Origin: Solirubrobacteraceae bacterium
GTDB lineage: Bacteria; Actinomycetota; Thermoleophilia; Solirubrobacterales; Solirubrobacteraceae
Length of the DNA: 64,000 nt
Reading direction: 5' to 3'
Assembly (NCBI GenBank): GCA_031177685.1
Contig: JAPSGI010000002.1
Location: 1-64,000, forward strand
In this document: one piece after another, positions 31,599-39,912 of the stretch
Layout: every line of letters begins with the position of its first letter
Numbering within the stretch: position 1 is the first letter of the stretch
Program-made: the position numbers and the translations under genes
The notes under the pieces: generated by a model
What the model was told of the DNA's origin: nothing
The model's input: only the letters and a program-made list of their open reading frames with translations
Database searches by the model: none

Positions 31599-32132
31599 TT
31601 ACGACTGGGCGCGCGCCTGCTGGGAGACGCACTTGCCGAAGGCGTTGGACTTGTTGCGGTTTGTGCCGTACTTCGCACGGAACGCGGCCGCGTCCTGACG
31701 CTGCTCGGCGCGGCACGTCCGGGCGGCGTTCAGGCGGTCCTGCTGCTGCTCCTCCGTGGCCGCGCGGGCCTTGGACGACACGCACTTGCCGAACGCGTTG
31801 CGGTTGTTGCGGTTGGTCCCGTAGAACTCCGCGAACGTCTTGCCGTCATGCGTGGCGGGGAAGTTCGCGTCCGCACGCTCGGCACGGCACTGCTTCGCCG
31901 CGTTGTCCGTGTTGGCGTCCTGGCTGCGCGCTTGCTTGGACACGCACTTGCCGAAGGCGTTGGACTTGTTGCGGTTGGTGCCGTAGGCGTTCTTGAAGTT
32001 GGTCTCGCCCATCGCGGTGCGCTCCGCGCGACACTGCTGGGCCGGGCTGTTGGGATCCGGCGTGGTGCCGGCGCTGGCGGCGGCCGGCACGGCCAGGGCC
32101 GCGAGCACGCCCGCGATCAGGATCTTTCTCAT
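31599..32132 (-). CDS. Exported protein with three cysteine-containing repeats
   Basis: The 177-aa product has a signal peptide (MRKILIAGVLAALAVPAAASA) and three repeats of about 45 residues, each with QCRAER or TCRAEQ, then F..(A/F)YGTNRN(K/N)(S/R)NAFGKCVS and AR. Each unit has two Cys, probably one disulphide per unit. GGGAGTG supports ATG 32132 over a longer frame. It lies 72 bp downstream of the sigma/anti-sigma fusion on the same strand and may belong to its regulon. The repeat (YGTNRNKSNAFGKCV) is of no family that I can name. Confidence 0.75.
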   Translation of the reverse strand: MRKILIAGVLAALAVPAAASAGTTPDPNSPAQQCRAERTAMGETNFKNAYGTNRNKSNAFGKCVSKQARSQDANTDNAAKQCRAERADANFPATHDGKTFAEFYGTNRNNRNAFGKCVSSKARAATEEQQQDRLNAARTCRAEQRQDAAAFRAKYGTNRNKSNAFGKCVSQQARAQS

Positions 32133-32204
32133 ATTCACTCCCAGGGTTGCGTCGTCCATGTGTCCGTACGAACGCAAGAAACCGAGAGAGGTTGGGAAGT
32201 TCCG

Positions 32205-33572
32205 CTAGGGGGCGGCGGTCACGGAGTCCGTGACCACTCCGCGCACGGGGGCGTCGGCGCCGGAGCGCCCGCGCGTGGTGCGCGGGGTACGGGGGGGGGG
32301 GGGGGCCGTCGGGCGGCGGCTGCGCGAGCGGCTACGGGGTGCGGGCGCGCGCAGTCCGCCGCGCGCCGAGCCCGAGCGCCCACGCTCGGTGCTGCGCCGC
32401 GAACGCGCTCGGCTCGGGGCGCTGCGGGCGCGCCCCGGCGCCGTGCGCGCGCGGCCGGGGCTGGTGCCCGCGCGGCCGGGACTCGTGCCGGCCCGCCCGG
32501 GCGCGGTCGCGGAGCGACCGCGGTCGCCCTTGGGACTGCGGCCGTTGGCGACGCCGCCCGTGCGCTTGCCGGGCGCGTGGGCGCCGCGAGCGCGAGTGGG
32601 CTCGGCGGATGTGACGCGCTGGCCGGTGAGGGCCTCGCGCGTAGCCGCCGGGGACGAGGTTGGGGCGGGCGCGACGAGGCGCGCGGGCTCGGTGCCGCGG
32701 TCGTCGATCGCCTGGACGGCGGCCACGCCGCCGACGCCGCCGCCGGCCGCCACCGTGGCGGCCACGAGGAGCTTCGCCGCGCCGCCGCCGGCCAGCACGG
32801 AGGCGATGCCGCCGCCGCCCGCGACGCCCGTCGCCGCGGCGCCGGCCCCGATGCCCGACAGCACGCCCGCCTTCAGGCCGGCGGTCGGCAGGACCGGCAG
32901 CAGGATCGCCATCGCCGCGCGCTGGTGCTTGACCTGGTCTCGGAACTCGCGGCAGCCGGCGCACTCGCGCAGGTGGCGGCGCAGCGTCGTGCGCCGCAGC
33001 GAGCCGCCGGACAGCGTCGCGAGCTGCTCGCGGATCTCCGCGCAGGAGGTGTCGCGGGCCTGGCGGCTGGCGGCGAGCGAGGAGCGGGCCTGGAACACGA
33101 GCGCCTTCACCTTCCCCTTCGGGCAGTCGAGCACGCCCGCGATCTCGTCGTGGGAGAGGTCTCCCAGCTCGGCCAGGACCAGCGCCGCGCGCTGGTCCTC
33201 GGGTAGGCGCGCGAGGTCGCGCAGCACGTCGCGCAGGTCGGCGCGGCGCTGTACCTCGGCGGCCAGGCCCTCGACCGAGGGCTCGGCGTCCTCCAGCGAG
33301 GACTGCTCGCGGCGCGTGCGCAGCTGCGAGAGGCAGTGGTTGCGGGCGATCGTGTAGAGCCACGGGCGCAGCTGCAGGTCGCGGTCGCCGGCGCGGATCC
33401 CGTTGTAGGCGGAGAGGAACGCCTGCTGGACGGCGTCCTCGGCTTCCTCGCGCGACCCGAGCATGTGGCGGCAGAAGGACAGGATGGGGCGCTGGTAGCG
33501 CTCGAAGAGCGCCTCGAAGGCCCGGTCGTCGCCCGCGCGCACGCGCGCGACGAGACGCTCGTCGCTGGCCAT
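32205..33572 (-). CDS. ECF sigma factor fused to zinc-finger anti-sigma domain and basic tail
   Basis: The 455-aa protein has sigma region 2 (FEALFERYQRPILSFCRHMLGSREEAEDAVQQAFL, then LRPWLYTIARNHCLSQLR), region 4 (LARLPEDQRAALVLAELGDLSHDEIAGVLDCPKGKVKALVFQARSSL), a zf-HC2-like domain (LRRHLRECAGCREF, about 200-215: H...C..C), one membrane-spanning Gly/Ala/Val segment (about 235-285) and an extracytoplasmic tail rich in PGRA(G/R)TSPGRA repeats. Sigma and anti-sigma are in one chain, so release probably needs proteolysis. ATG 33572 is chosen for the MASDERLVARVRAGD start; ATG 33638 is possible. Confidence 0.85.
   Translation of the reverse strand: MASDERLVARVRAGDDRAFEALFERYQRPILSFCRHMLGSREEAEDAVQQAFLSAYNGIRAGDRDLQLRPWLYTIARNHCLSQLRTRREQSSLEDAEPSVEGLAAEVQRRADLRDVLRDLARLPEDQRAALVLAELGDLSHDEIAGVLDCPKGKVKALVFQARSSLAASRQARDTSCAEIREQLATLSGGSLRRTTLRRHLRECAGCREFRDQVKHQRAAMAILLPVLPTAGLKAGVLSGIGAGAAATGVAGGGGIASVLAGGGAAKLLVAATVAAGGGVGGVAAVQAIDDRGTEPARLVAPAPTSSPAATREALTGQRVTSAEPTRARGAHAPGKRTGGVANGRSPKGDRGRSATAPGRAGTSPGRAGTSPGRARTAPGRARSAPSRARSRRSTERGRSGSARGGLRAPAPRSRSRSRRPTAPPPPRTPRTTRGRSGADAPVRGVVTDSVTAAP
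32291..32305. repeat. 15-bp homopolymeric G (C) tract
   Basis: Fifteen consecutive G on the plus strand encode APPPPR in the tail of the sigma/anti-sigma fusion. A gain or loss of one base would change the last 25-30 residues. It may also be a sequencing-length error. Confidence 0.85.
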
Positions 33573-33719
33573 GCGCCGGAGCGGACCGGGCGTGCCGCGC
33601 CCTCCGTGTGCGCGCGCACGAAGGGCATGTGCCTCCATGTGTCGATTATGCCGCTCGCTGCAATCTTTTCCATCGATACCTCGCTGATTGCAACGCTTCG
33701 CGGCACGCGAGGTTGGCGG

Positions 33720-35288
33720 GTGGGGAACAATGTCGGTGCCGTGCCGCTCCTTCCCGTGGACTGGCTGTACCGGCGCTTCGGGAGGCACTACCCCGTCGCG
33801 TTCTTCCTCCTCCAACTTTCGGTGGGGCTGCTGGTGACGGCCGGATCGCTGGGGCTGGTGATGCTCTACTACGACGCGTCGGCGGGCGAGCTGCTGCGGC
33901 TGCTGGCCATGGTCGAGGCGCTGACGGTGGCCGGATTGAGCATCGGGTTCGCCCGCGCCGTTCCGCGACTGCGGCCGATCAAGGCGTGGATCAACGGCGA
34001 GCGCGGGCACGACGCCACGCTGGCCGCGTGGGACGCGGCCGTCAACCTGCCGATCCGCGTGCTGCGCCGCGACGCGTGCCTGCCCGCCGCCCTGGTGTTC
34101 CCGCCCGCGGCCGTGATGACCGTCCTGGTGCTCGATTTGGAGTGGGTCAGCCTCGTCCCGCTGCTGGCCGCCGCGGCCGTGGCGTCCGCCTACGCGGCGG
34201 TGCTGCAGTACTTCGCGATCGAGCTCGGCCTGCAGCCGGTGGTGGACGAGATCGCCGACCGCCTGCCGCCGGACTTCCGCTTCGAGGCGAAGGGGCTCTC
34301 GCTGCGGCTCAAGCTGATCGCGGGCCTGCCCCTGTTCAGCGTGATCACGGGGCTGATCGTCGCCGCCTTCACGTCGCGCTCGGGCGACTCCAGCCTGGGC
34401 CTGAGCGTGGGCGTCACGCTGGTGGTGGCGTTCACGGTGGCGCTGGAGCTGGCGATGCTGCTGGCCAACTCGATCACGCGTCCGCTGGCCGCGATCGAGA
34501 AGGGGATGGCCGCGGTGCGCGAGGGCCGCTACGAGACGCAGGTGCCGGTGACCACCAGCGACGAGCTGGGCGAGCTGGCCGACGGGTTCAACCGGATGGC
34601 CGCGGGGCTGGCCGAGCGCGAGCGCCTGCGCGAGGCCTTCGGCACGTACCTGGACCGCGACGTGGCCGAGTACATCCTCAGCGAGGGGATCTCGCCGCGC
34701 GGCGTGGAGGTCGAGGTGTCGCTGCTGTTCTGCGACGTGCGCGACTTCACCGGGTTCGCCGAGCGCGCGGACGCGACCGAGGTCGTCGCGTGCCTGAACG
34801 CGCTGTTCGAGGCGGTCGTGCCGGTGATCGCCGGCCATGGCGGGCACGTGGACAAGTTCATCGGCGACGGGCTGCTGGCCGTGTTCGGGGCGCCCGAGCC
34901 GTGGCGCGACCACGCCGACCGCGCGCTGGCCGCGGCGGTGGAGATCCTCGAGGTGACGGAGGCCGGCGCGGCCGGCGAGCTGCGCGTCGGCGTGGGGATC
35001 AACTCGGGCGCGGTCGTCGCGGGCGCGATCGGCGGCGCGGGGCGCCTGAACTTCAGCGTGATCGGCGATCCGGTGAACGTGGCCGCGCGCGTGGAGGCGG
35101 TGACGCGTGAGACCGGCGACGGCGTCCTGCTCACGGGCGCCACGCGCGACCGCCTGACGCGCGACGTGCCGCTGGTGGCGCGCGGGACCGCGGAGCTGCG
35201 GGGACGCGACGAGCCGATCGAGCTGTTCACGCCGGGCCGCGCCGTCGTGGCGCCGCCGTCCGCCGCCGCCGCGCTGCGCTCCGCGTGA
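33720..35288 (+). CDS. Membrane class III adenylate/guanylate cyclase with HAMP domain
   Basis: The product (about 522 aa) has several membrane segments (about 25-175), a second hydrophobic pair (about 200-255), a HAMP domain (SITRPLAAIEKGMAAVREGRYETQVPV..SDELGELADGFNRMAAGL) and a catalytic domain with the metal Asp in LLFCDVRDFTGFAE and DKFIGDGLLAVFG and the INSGAVVAGAIGG and FSVIGDPVNVAARVE loops. Key residues are intact, so it should make cAMP (or cGMP). Start is uncertain: GTG 33720 has GAGGT nearby, ATG 33648 and GTG 33741 are alternatives. The stop overlaps the DUF72 start (GTGA). Confidence 0.8.
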   Translation: MGNNVGAVPLLPVDWLYRRFGRHYPVAFFLLQLSVGLLVTAGSLGLVMLYYDASAGELLRLLAMVEALTVAGLSIGFARAVPRLRPIKAWINGERGHDATLAAWDAAVNLPIRVLRRDACLPAALVFPPAAVMTVLVLDLEWVSLVPLLAAAAVASAYAAVLQYFAIELGLQPVVDEIADRLPPDFRFEAKGLSLRLKLIAGLPLFSVITGLIVAAFTSRSGDSSLGLSVGVTLVVAFTVALELAMLLANSITRPLAAIEKGMAAVREGRYETQVPVTTSDELGELADGFNRMAAGLAERERLREAFGTYLDRDVAEYILSEGISPRGVEVEVSLLFCDVRDFTGFAERADATEVVACLNALFEAVVPVIAGHGGHVDKFIGDGLLAVFGAPEPWRDHADRALAAAVEILEVTEAGAAGELRVGVGINSGAVVAGAIGGAGRLNFSVIGDPVNVAARVEAVTRETGDGVLLTGATRDRLTRDVPLVARGTAELRGRDEPIELFTPGRAVVAPPSAAAALRSA

Positions 35289-36025
35289 AGCCGGTCCGCA
35301 TCGGGTGCTCGGGCTGGAACTACGGGTCCTGGCGCGAGAGCTTCTATCCGCGCGGGGTGCCGCCGCGGCGCTGGCTGGCCCACTACGCGGGCGCGTTCGA
35401 CACCGTGGAGATCAACAACACCTTCTACCGCCTGCCCTCGCGCGACGCGGTCGCTCGCTGGGTGGAGGAGTCTCCCGAGGGGTTCGTCTTCGCGCTGAAG
35501 GCCAGCCGCTACCTGACGCACATGAAGCGGCTGACCGACATGGGGGAGGGCGTGGAGCGCTACTACGAGCGCATCGAGCCGCTGGCGGAGTCGCCCAAGC
35601 TGGGGCCGGTCGTGTGGCAGCTGCCGCCCAACTTCCACCGCGACGACGAGCGGCTGGCCGGCGCGCTGCGCGCCCTGCCGCCGGGGCGCCACTGCTTCGA
35701 GTTCCGCCACGCGTCGTGGTTCGTCCCCGACGTGTACGCGCTGCTGCGCGAGCACGGCGTGGCGCTGGTGATCGGGGATCGCCGCGGCCTGGAGTTCCAG
35801 TCGCACGAGCACACGGCGGACTGGACGCTCGTGCGCTTCCACTACGGCCACCGCGGCCGGCGCGGCAACTACAGCGCCGCGGAGATCGCGCAGTGGGCCG
35901 AGCGGATCCGCGCCTGGCGCCGGCGCATCGAGGTGTACGCGTACTTCAACAACGACTGGGAGGAGTTCGCCCCGCGCAACGCGCAGGCGCTGCACCGGGC
36001 GCTTGGGACGTCGCCGTACGGGTAG
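35285..36025 (+). CDS. DUF72 family protein
   Basis: The 246-aa product is a TIM-barrel-like DUF72 protein: start VRIGCSGWNYGSWRESFYP, middle YA.FDTVEINNTFYRLPS, and FVFALKASRYLTHMKRL, all typical of the family, plus W-rich YAYFNNDW near the end. Its biochemical role is unknown. GTG 35285 overlaps the cyclase stop by 4 nt, so translation is coupled. Confidence 0.9.
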   Translation: MKPVRIGCSGWNYGSWRESFYPRGVPPRRWLAHYAGAFDTVEINNTFYRLPSRDAVARWVEESPEGFVFALKASRYLTHMKRLTDMGEGVERYYERIEPLAESPKLGPVVWQLPPNFHRDDERLAGALRALPPGRHCFEFRHASWFVPDVYALLREHGVALVIGDRRGLEFQSHEHTADWTLVRFHYGHRGRRGNYSAAEIAQWAERIRAWRRRIEVYAYFNNDWEEFAPRNAQALHRALGTSPYG

Positions 36026-36034
36026 TCCGCGGCT

Positions 36035-36241
36035 ATGGTCTCGCCCGACCAGACCCCGCGCGGCGACCCCGCCTTCGCGGACGACGATCGCCTCACGCAC
36101 GAGCCCGTCGTGGAGGAGGAGCGCGGCGCGACGGTCCCCGGCGACGACGATCCTCGCCGGCCGTTCCCGTGGGCGCTGGCGATCACGGCGCTGGCGCTGT
36201 CGATCGCGGCGATCGTGGTCGTCGCGCTGTTCGCGGCCTAG
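36035..36241 (+). CDS. Small acidic single-pass membrane protein
   Basis: The 68-aa product has about 45 hydrophilic, Asp/Glu-rich residues (DDDRLTHEPVVEEER) followed by one membrane segment WALAITALALSIAAIVVVALFAA. It follows the DUF72 gene by 9 nt. Its stop codon TAG is the outer end of the left arm of the 164-bp inverted-repeat element. Function unknown. Confidence 0.6.
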   Translation: MVSPDQTPRGDPAFADDDRLTHEPVVEEERGATVPGDDDPRRPFPWALAITALALSIAAIVVVALFAA

Positions 36242-36402
36242 TGTCCTGAGTCGTCAGTTCGCCGCCGCTTCCCGGCGTCTGGCCGCGCCTGCCGCCACCC
36301 GCGGGAATCGCCGATGCTTCGGCATCGACTCATCCCGCGTGCGTCGTCAGCCACGCCCAGCCACTCGGGAAGCTGCAGCCGGACTTCCGACTCAGGCCAC
36401 TA
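36239..36402. repeat. 164-bp element with 15-bp terminal inverted repeats and nested hairpins
   Basis: TAGTGTCCTGAGTCG (36239-36253) and CGACTCAGGCCACTA (36388-36402) are inverted repeats with one mismatch. Inside are GCTTCCCG/CGGGAAGC (36267-36274/36366-36373), GCGGGA/TCCCGC (36301-36306/36333-36338) and CGATGC-TTCG-GCATCG (36312-36327) with a stable UUCG-type loop. No coding frame is seen. The ends supply the stop codons of both flanking convergent genes. It could be a MITE-like element or a bidirectional terminator. Confidence 0.65.
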
Positions 36403-37038
36403 GAGCGTGCGGATGTAGCGCAGGCCGTCGGCGACGTAGCGGCGCGTCTCCGCGTACGGCGGGACGCGGCGGTGCTTGGCCGCGTAGGCGGGGCCGGCGT
36501 TGTAGGAGGCGAGCACCAGGTCGGTGCGCGCGCCGACGACCCGCGTGAGCGCGGCTATGAGCCGCCCCGCGGCCGGCACGGCGTCGGCGGGGTCGTAGAC
36601 CGACGTCCTTCCGTCCCCGTTGCCGTCTATCGCGTACGCCCGCCACGTGTTCCCGCACGAGCGCACCGTGCAGAACTGCATCGGCCCGGCGCAGCAGCGC
36701 GCGAAGTTCAGCCCCGCGTGGACACCGGGCGCCCGCGAGCGCCCGTGGTCGGACTCGTTCTTGCCGATCGCGGCCAGGACGCGCCAGTCGACGCCGTAGG
36801 TCCTGCCTGCGGCGCGATACAGCCGCAGGTAGGCGGCGGGGACGTCGCCGCGTCGCGGCCCGGCGGTCGCGGGAGGCGGAACCTGTCGCGTCGGGTCCGA
36901 CCCGCCCGTCGCGCCCCCGGAGGGTGCGCTCGAAGATCCCGCCAGCGTCCCGCCGCTCGCCCCCGCCGCGGAGGCTGCGGGAACGGCAAGCGCAAGCAGG
37001 ACGGCGCAGAGGCCGAGCGATCGGAGGAGCAGGAGCAC
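36400..37038 (-). CDS. Exported lytic transglycosylase-like protein
   Basis: The 212-aa product has a signal peptide and a Ser/Gly/Pro-rich spacer (to about residue 65), then an SLT-like domain: YGVDWRVLAAIGKNESDHGRS with the catalytic Glu (about 94), CAGPMQFC, DPADAVPAAGRLI and LASYNAGPAYA. It would cleave peptidoglycan with 1,6-anhydro ring formation. Two Cys pairs may give a disulphide. GTG start without a clear ribosome site. Its stop codon falls in the right arm of the inverted-repeat element. Confidence 0.8.
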   Translation of the reverse strand: MLLLLRSLGLCAVLLALAVPAASAAGASGGTLAGSSSAPSGGATGGSDPTRQVPPPATAGPRRGDVPAAYLRLYRAAGRTYGVDWRVLAAIGKNESDHGRSRAPGVHAGLNFARCCAGPMQFCTVRSCGNTWRAYAIDGNGDGRTSVYDPADAVPAAGRLIAALTRVVGARTDLVLASYNAGPAYAAKHRRVPPYAETRRYVADGLRYIRTL

Positions 37039-37128
37039 GGCGGTCCGTATCGACGGCCCCGGCCCCGCCCTTGACGCGGGCGGTCAGCGTCTAGACGTGC
37101 CGCACGATTCCCTGCAAGCTCGGCGCGA

Positions 37129-37213
37129 TGCGGATGAGAGGACTCGAACCTCCACGTCCCGAAGGACACAGGCACCTGAAGCCTGCGCGTCTACCAAATT
37201 CCGCCACATCCGC
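37129..37213 (-). tRNA. tRNA-Leu (anticodon CAG)
   Basis: On the minus strand acceptor arms GCGGATG and CATCCGC pair fully with discriminator A. The anticodon stem CAGGC/GCCTG holds loop TTCAGGT with anticodon CAG. A long variable arm (TGTCC-TTCG-GGACG) is typical of tRNA-Leu, and the T-loop TTCGAGT is intact. CCA is not encoded. Confidence 0.95.
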
Positions 37214-37282
37214 GCGGCCGCCGACGATAGCAACGAGACCGGGGTCGAGCCGGCCCGGATTGCTACCCTGCCGCCGGCACCC

Positions 37283-37355
37283 GCCGCTATCGTCTAGGGG
37301 ACTAGGACGCCGCCCTCTCACGGCGGAAACCCGGGTTCGAATCCCGGTAGCGGTA
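37283..37355 (+). tRNA. tRNA-Glu (anticodon CTC)
   Basis: Acceptor arm GCCGCTA pairs with TAGCGGT (first pair G-U). The anticodon stem CCGCC/GGCGG has loop CTCTCAC with anticodon CTC; the T-arm CCGGG-TTCGAAT-CCCGG is intact. Discriminator is A. Confidence 0.93.
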
Positions 37356-37363
37356 CTGAAAGG

Positions 37364-37391
37364 CCCCCGCAGGCGCGGGGGTTCTGTCGTT
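37364..37391 (+). terminator. Rho-independent terminator of tRNA-Glu
   Basis: CCCCCGC (37364-37370), loop AGGC and GCGGGGG (37375-37381) form a 7-bp GC stem followed by TTCTGTCGTTT. Confidence 0.75.
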
Positions 37392-37475
37392 TCTGGAGCG
37401 AGCGTGCGACAGCTGGTGAGTCAGGCCGAAAGCCAGGCGGGCAGCCTCATCGCACCGCCACGACGGCGTAGTTGC

Positions 37476-37504
37476 TTGCCGAGATCCTCGACTGCGGCTA
37501 ATGT
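37476..37504 (+). promoter_or_regulatory. Sigma-70-type promoter of the first toxin-antitoxin operon
   Basis: TTGCCG (37476-37481) and TAATGT (37499-37504) are separated by 17 bp, 21 nt before the ATG at 37526. Confidence 0.55.
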
Positions 37505-37525
37505 ATCCCTCAGCAGGGAAAGATT

Positions 37526-38185
37526 ATGGCTCGAGGACCGTCAACCACAGCTCAGCGCAGAGCAACGCGCGGATCGAGGCGCCGCAGGCGCGGGAATCCG
37601 ACCGGTGACAGCTTTCTGTTCTCGACGCGCGAGGCTGCCGTGCTCGGGGGCGTGACTATCCGCGGCGTTAACAAGGCGATCGAGCAGGGGGTCATCCAGG
37701 CGACCAAGGTCGGGCGGCAGACGGCGATCCCGGACACTGAATTGGCGCCCTTGGCGCTGCTCGACGAGGTCTCCAAGTCGCTCCGCTTGGCTCTCGATCA
37801 CAAGCGGCAGATCCGGAATTGGCTGGCCCACCTGCCGATTACCCAACTCGAGAAGACTGAGCAGTTCGAGCTCGCGCCTGCGCTCATGGTGTTCATCGAC
37901 CAGCGGGTCGCCGAGCGGGTGCGAGAGGCCGTTCGATACGCGGAGTTGCGTGAGAAATACATCGACTCCGACCCCGAGACCAAGGGTGGCGTTCCAGTGA
38001 TCCGCGGAACCCGCCTGACTGCCAGCGCCGTAGCCGCTCGTCTTGATGCCGGGGACAGCATCGAGAGCCTCATGGAGGACTATCCGGATGTGCCGGGAGA
38101 AGCGCTCGAGGTTGCGGCGACCTATGCGCGGACCCACCCGCGGCGGGGTCGCCCGCCGCGACCCTCTCGCCCCGTGGGGCGATGA
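37526..38185 (+). CDS. Antitoxin with HTH-like N-terminus and DUF433 domain
   Basis: The 219-aa protein has a basic start, an HTH/excisionase-like segment (FSTREAAVLGGVTIRGVNKAIEQGVIQATKVGRQTAIP, about 31-68) and a C-terminal DUF433 domain (GGVPVIRGTRLTASAVAARLDAGDSIESLMEDYPDVPGEALEVAATYA). DUF433 proteins are antitoxins of DUF5615 PIN-like toxins. GGGAAAG lies just before ATG 37526. It overlaps the toxin by 4 nt (ATGA), the usual order of antitoxin first. GC content is lower than in neighbours and tRNA genes lie upstream, suggesting an acquired module. Confidence 0.8.
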   Translation: MARGPSTTAQRRATRGSRRRRRGNPTGDSFLFSTREAAVLGGVTIRGVNKAIEQGVIQATKVGRQTAIPDTELAPLALLDEVSKSLRLALDHKRQIRNWLAHLPITQLEKTEQFELAPALMVFIDQRVAERVREAVRYAELREKYIDSDPETKGGVPVIRGTRLTASAVAARLDAGDSIESLMEDYPDVPGEALEVAATYARTHPRRGRPPRPSRPVGR

Positions 38186-38568
38186 GGGTCTTCATCGACG
38201 AGGACCTTACGCCCAGACTCACCGAGACCGCCCAAGGAGCGGGCTACGAATCGAGCTGCATCACCCATCGCAACCTGTCGGGAATCAAGGACTGGGACCT
38301 CGCGACCATGCTCCTCGAGGGCGAGTGGGTCTTGGTTACCAACAATGCCGGTGACTTTCTCAAGATCGCCAAGAAGGAGGGCGTGCATCCGGGCCTGATC
38401 TTCATGGAGGAAGGTTCGATCGCGGAGGAGCAGGCCTGGCTCGCTGTGGCCTTGGAGCACATCCATATACGGGCGCGAGTAGAGGGCCAAATCGAAGCCG
38501 CTTTCATGCTCAACCGCGTCATCGACGTCGCGCGGGACGGCAGTTGCGAGGACTACGCCTGGCCGTAG
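38182..38568 (+). CDS. DUF5615 PIN-like toxin
   Basis: The 128-aa product starts MRVFIDEDLTPRLTE with the acidic DED of the PIN-like fold, has KDWDLATMLL and VLVTNNAGDFLK (second acidic site), and is the length typical for DUF5615. Such proteins are the presumed ribonuclease toxins of VapBC-like pairs. It is translationally coupled to the antitoxin before it. Confidence 0.8.
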   Translation: MRVFIDEDLTPRLTETAQGAGYESSCITHRNLSGIKDWDLATMLLEGEWVLVTNNAGDFLKIAKKEGVHPGLIFMEEGSIAEEQAWLAVALEHIHIRARVEGQIEAAFMLNRVIDVARDGSCEDYAWP

Positions 38569-38663
38569 CCGAACGCCGTGTGGAGCGTCCGGCGGGGCTC
38601 TTCTGCGCAACATTTGCAGGACAGTAGATTCATTGAGCAACGAGTCTCTCGCGGTGCGGAGGT

Positions 38664-39716
38664 ATGCGAGCATTCCGCGCTGTGGTCTTGCACGTCTTCA
38701 TCGATACGAACGTCTACCTCGACTTCTTCCGGTTCGGGCAGGACACGCTCGACGCGCTGAGGAAGCTCGCGACCGCGATCCGCGACGACCACGTGAAGCT
38801 ATGGACGACGGAGCAGGTTCGCGACGAGCTGCGCCGGAGCCGTGAGGGGAGGGTCGACGAGTCATTGAAGGCGTTGGACGAGCTTCGTCCGACGAGCCGG
38901 ATGCCAAGCATCGCGCGGAACCTGCCTGGCTATCAGGCGTTGGAGCAGGCGCGAAGTGCGTTCGACCACCAGTTGAGCGATGCCCGCCAGGAGCTCGTCG
39001 AGCAGTTCGACGACGGCAAGCTCGCGGCGGACTTGGTGCTTGAGGAGCTGCTGAGTCTGACTCACACGATCCCCGTCAGCGATGAGATCCTGGAGGCCGC
39101 GCGGCGTCGCGTAGACCGCGGCAACCCGCCAGGGAAGAAGGGCTCGCTCGGCGACGCCATCAACTGGGAAGCCCTGCTCTCGGCATGCAAGCCGAAGGAG
39201 AACCTCTATCTGGTCACGCGCGACGGCGACTACGGAGCGCACATGGACAAGGAGCGCGTGTCTGAGTTCCTCGTCCATGAGTGGCGCAGAGAGAAGGAAT
39301 CGGAGATCAAGGCGTACCAGCGTATCTCCAGCTTCACAGCAGACGTGCTGCCGGAGATCATGCTCGCGACGGAGCGCGAGAAGGAGACGCGCATAGGGAA
39401 CCTCATCAATAGCGGCAGCTTCGAGCAGACGCACAGGGCGATTGCCGCCTTGCGACAGTACTCCGACTTCACCGAGCAGCAAGTTGCCGACCTGCTGGCC
39501 GCGGCGGCGAGCAACTCACAGATCGGCTGGATCGCCAGGGATGACGATGTGCAGGCGTTCTACCGCCGGCTACTCGCCGTCCACGGCGGCAACCTGGATC
39601 ACGCGGCGCGAGAGCGGTACGACGATTTGTTCGCCGACGCCGATGCTGATGATGATGATGATTCCGCGTACACCGACGCTTCGGACTACTACGTCGACGA
39701 CCGAGATGAGTGGTGA
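38664..39716 (+). CDS. PIN-domain protein with acidic tail
   Basis: The 350-aa protein begins with a PIN domain: HVFIDTNVYLDFFRFG (first Asp, about 14), a middle helical region, SLGDAINWEALL (about 163-174) and LYLVTRDGDYG (second acidic cluster). This fits the larger PIN_like group (DUF4935-type). The last 30 residues are almost all Asp/Ala/Tyr (DADADDDDDSAYTD), encoded partly by GAT repeats. It may be a lone RNase toxin or defence effector; no partner gene is evident. GGAGGT abuts ATG 38664; GTG 38682 is an alternative. Confidence 0.7.
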   Translation: MRAFRAVVLHVFIDTNVYLDFFRFGQDTLDALRKLATAIRDDHVKLWTTEQVRDELRRSREGRVDESLKALDELRPTSRMPSIARNLPGYQALEQARSAFDHQLSDARQELVEQFDDGKLAADLVLEELLSLTHTIPVSDEILEAARRRVDRGNPPGKKGSLGDAINWEALLSACKPKENLYLVTRDGDYGAHMDKERVSEFLVHEWRREKESEIKAYQRISSFTADVLPEIMLATEREKETRIGNLINSGSFEQTHRAIAALRQYSDFTEQQVADLLAAAASNSQIGWIARDDDVQAFYRRLLAVHGGNLDHAARERYDDLFADADADDDDDSAYTDASDYYVDDRDEW

Positions 39717-39912
39717 CGCCAGTGCGGGCCTGGGCGTTGCCTGCCCTGGAACGTGCGGGACGATGCCTCAATCCGGAACCGATTAGCGCAGCCTCACCCG
39801 CCGGAGCGATCCGATGCAAGCGATCCTTTCGCTTGTCGTGTTTCTGGGTGCCCATTCCGGCCGCTCTCGAGCTCGTCGTGGGAGACTTCGGTAAACGAGG
39901 CGGGGAGGGGAC

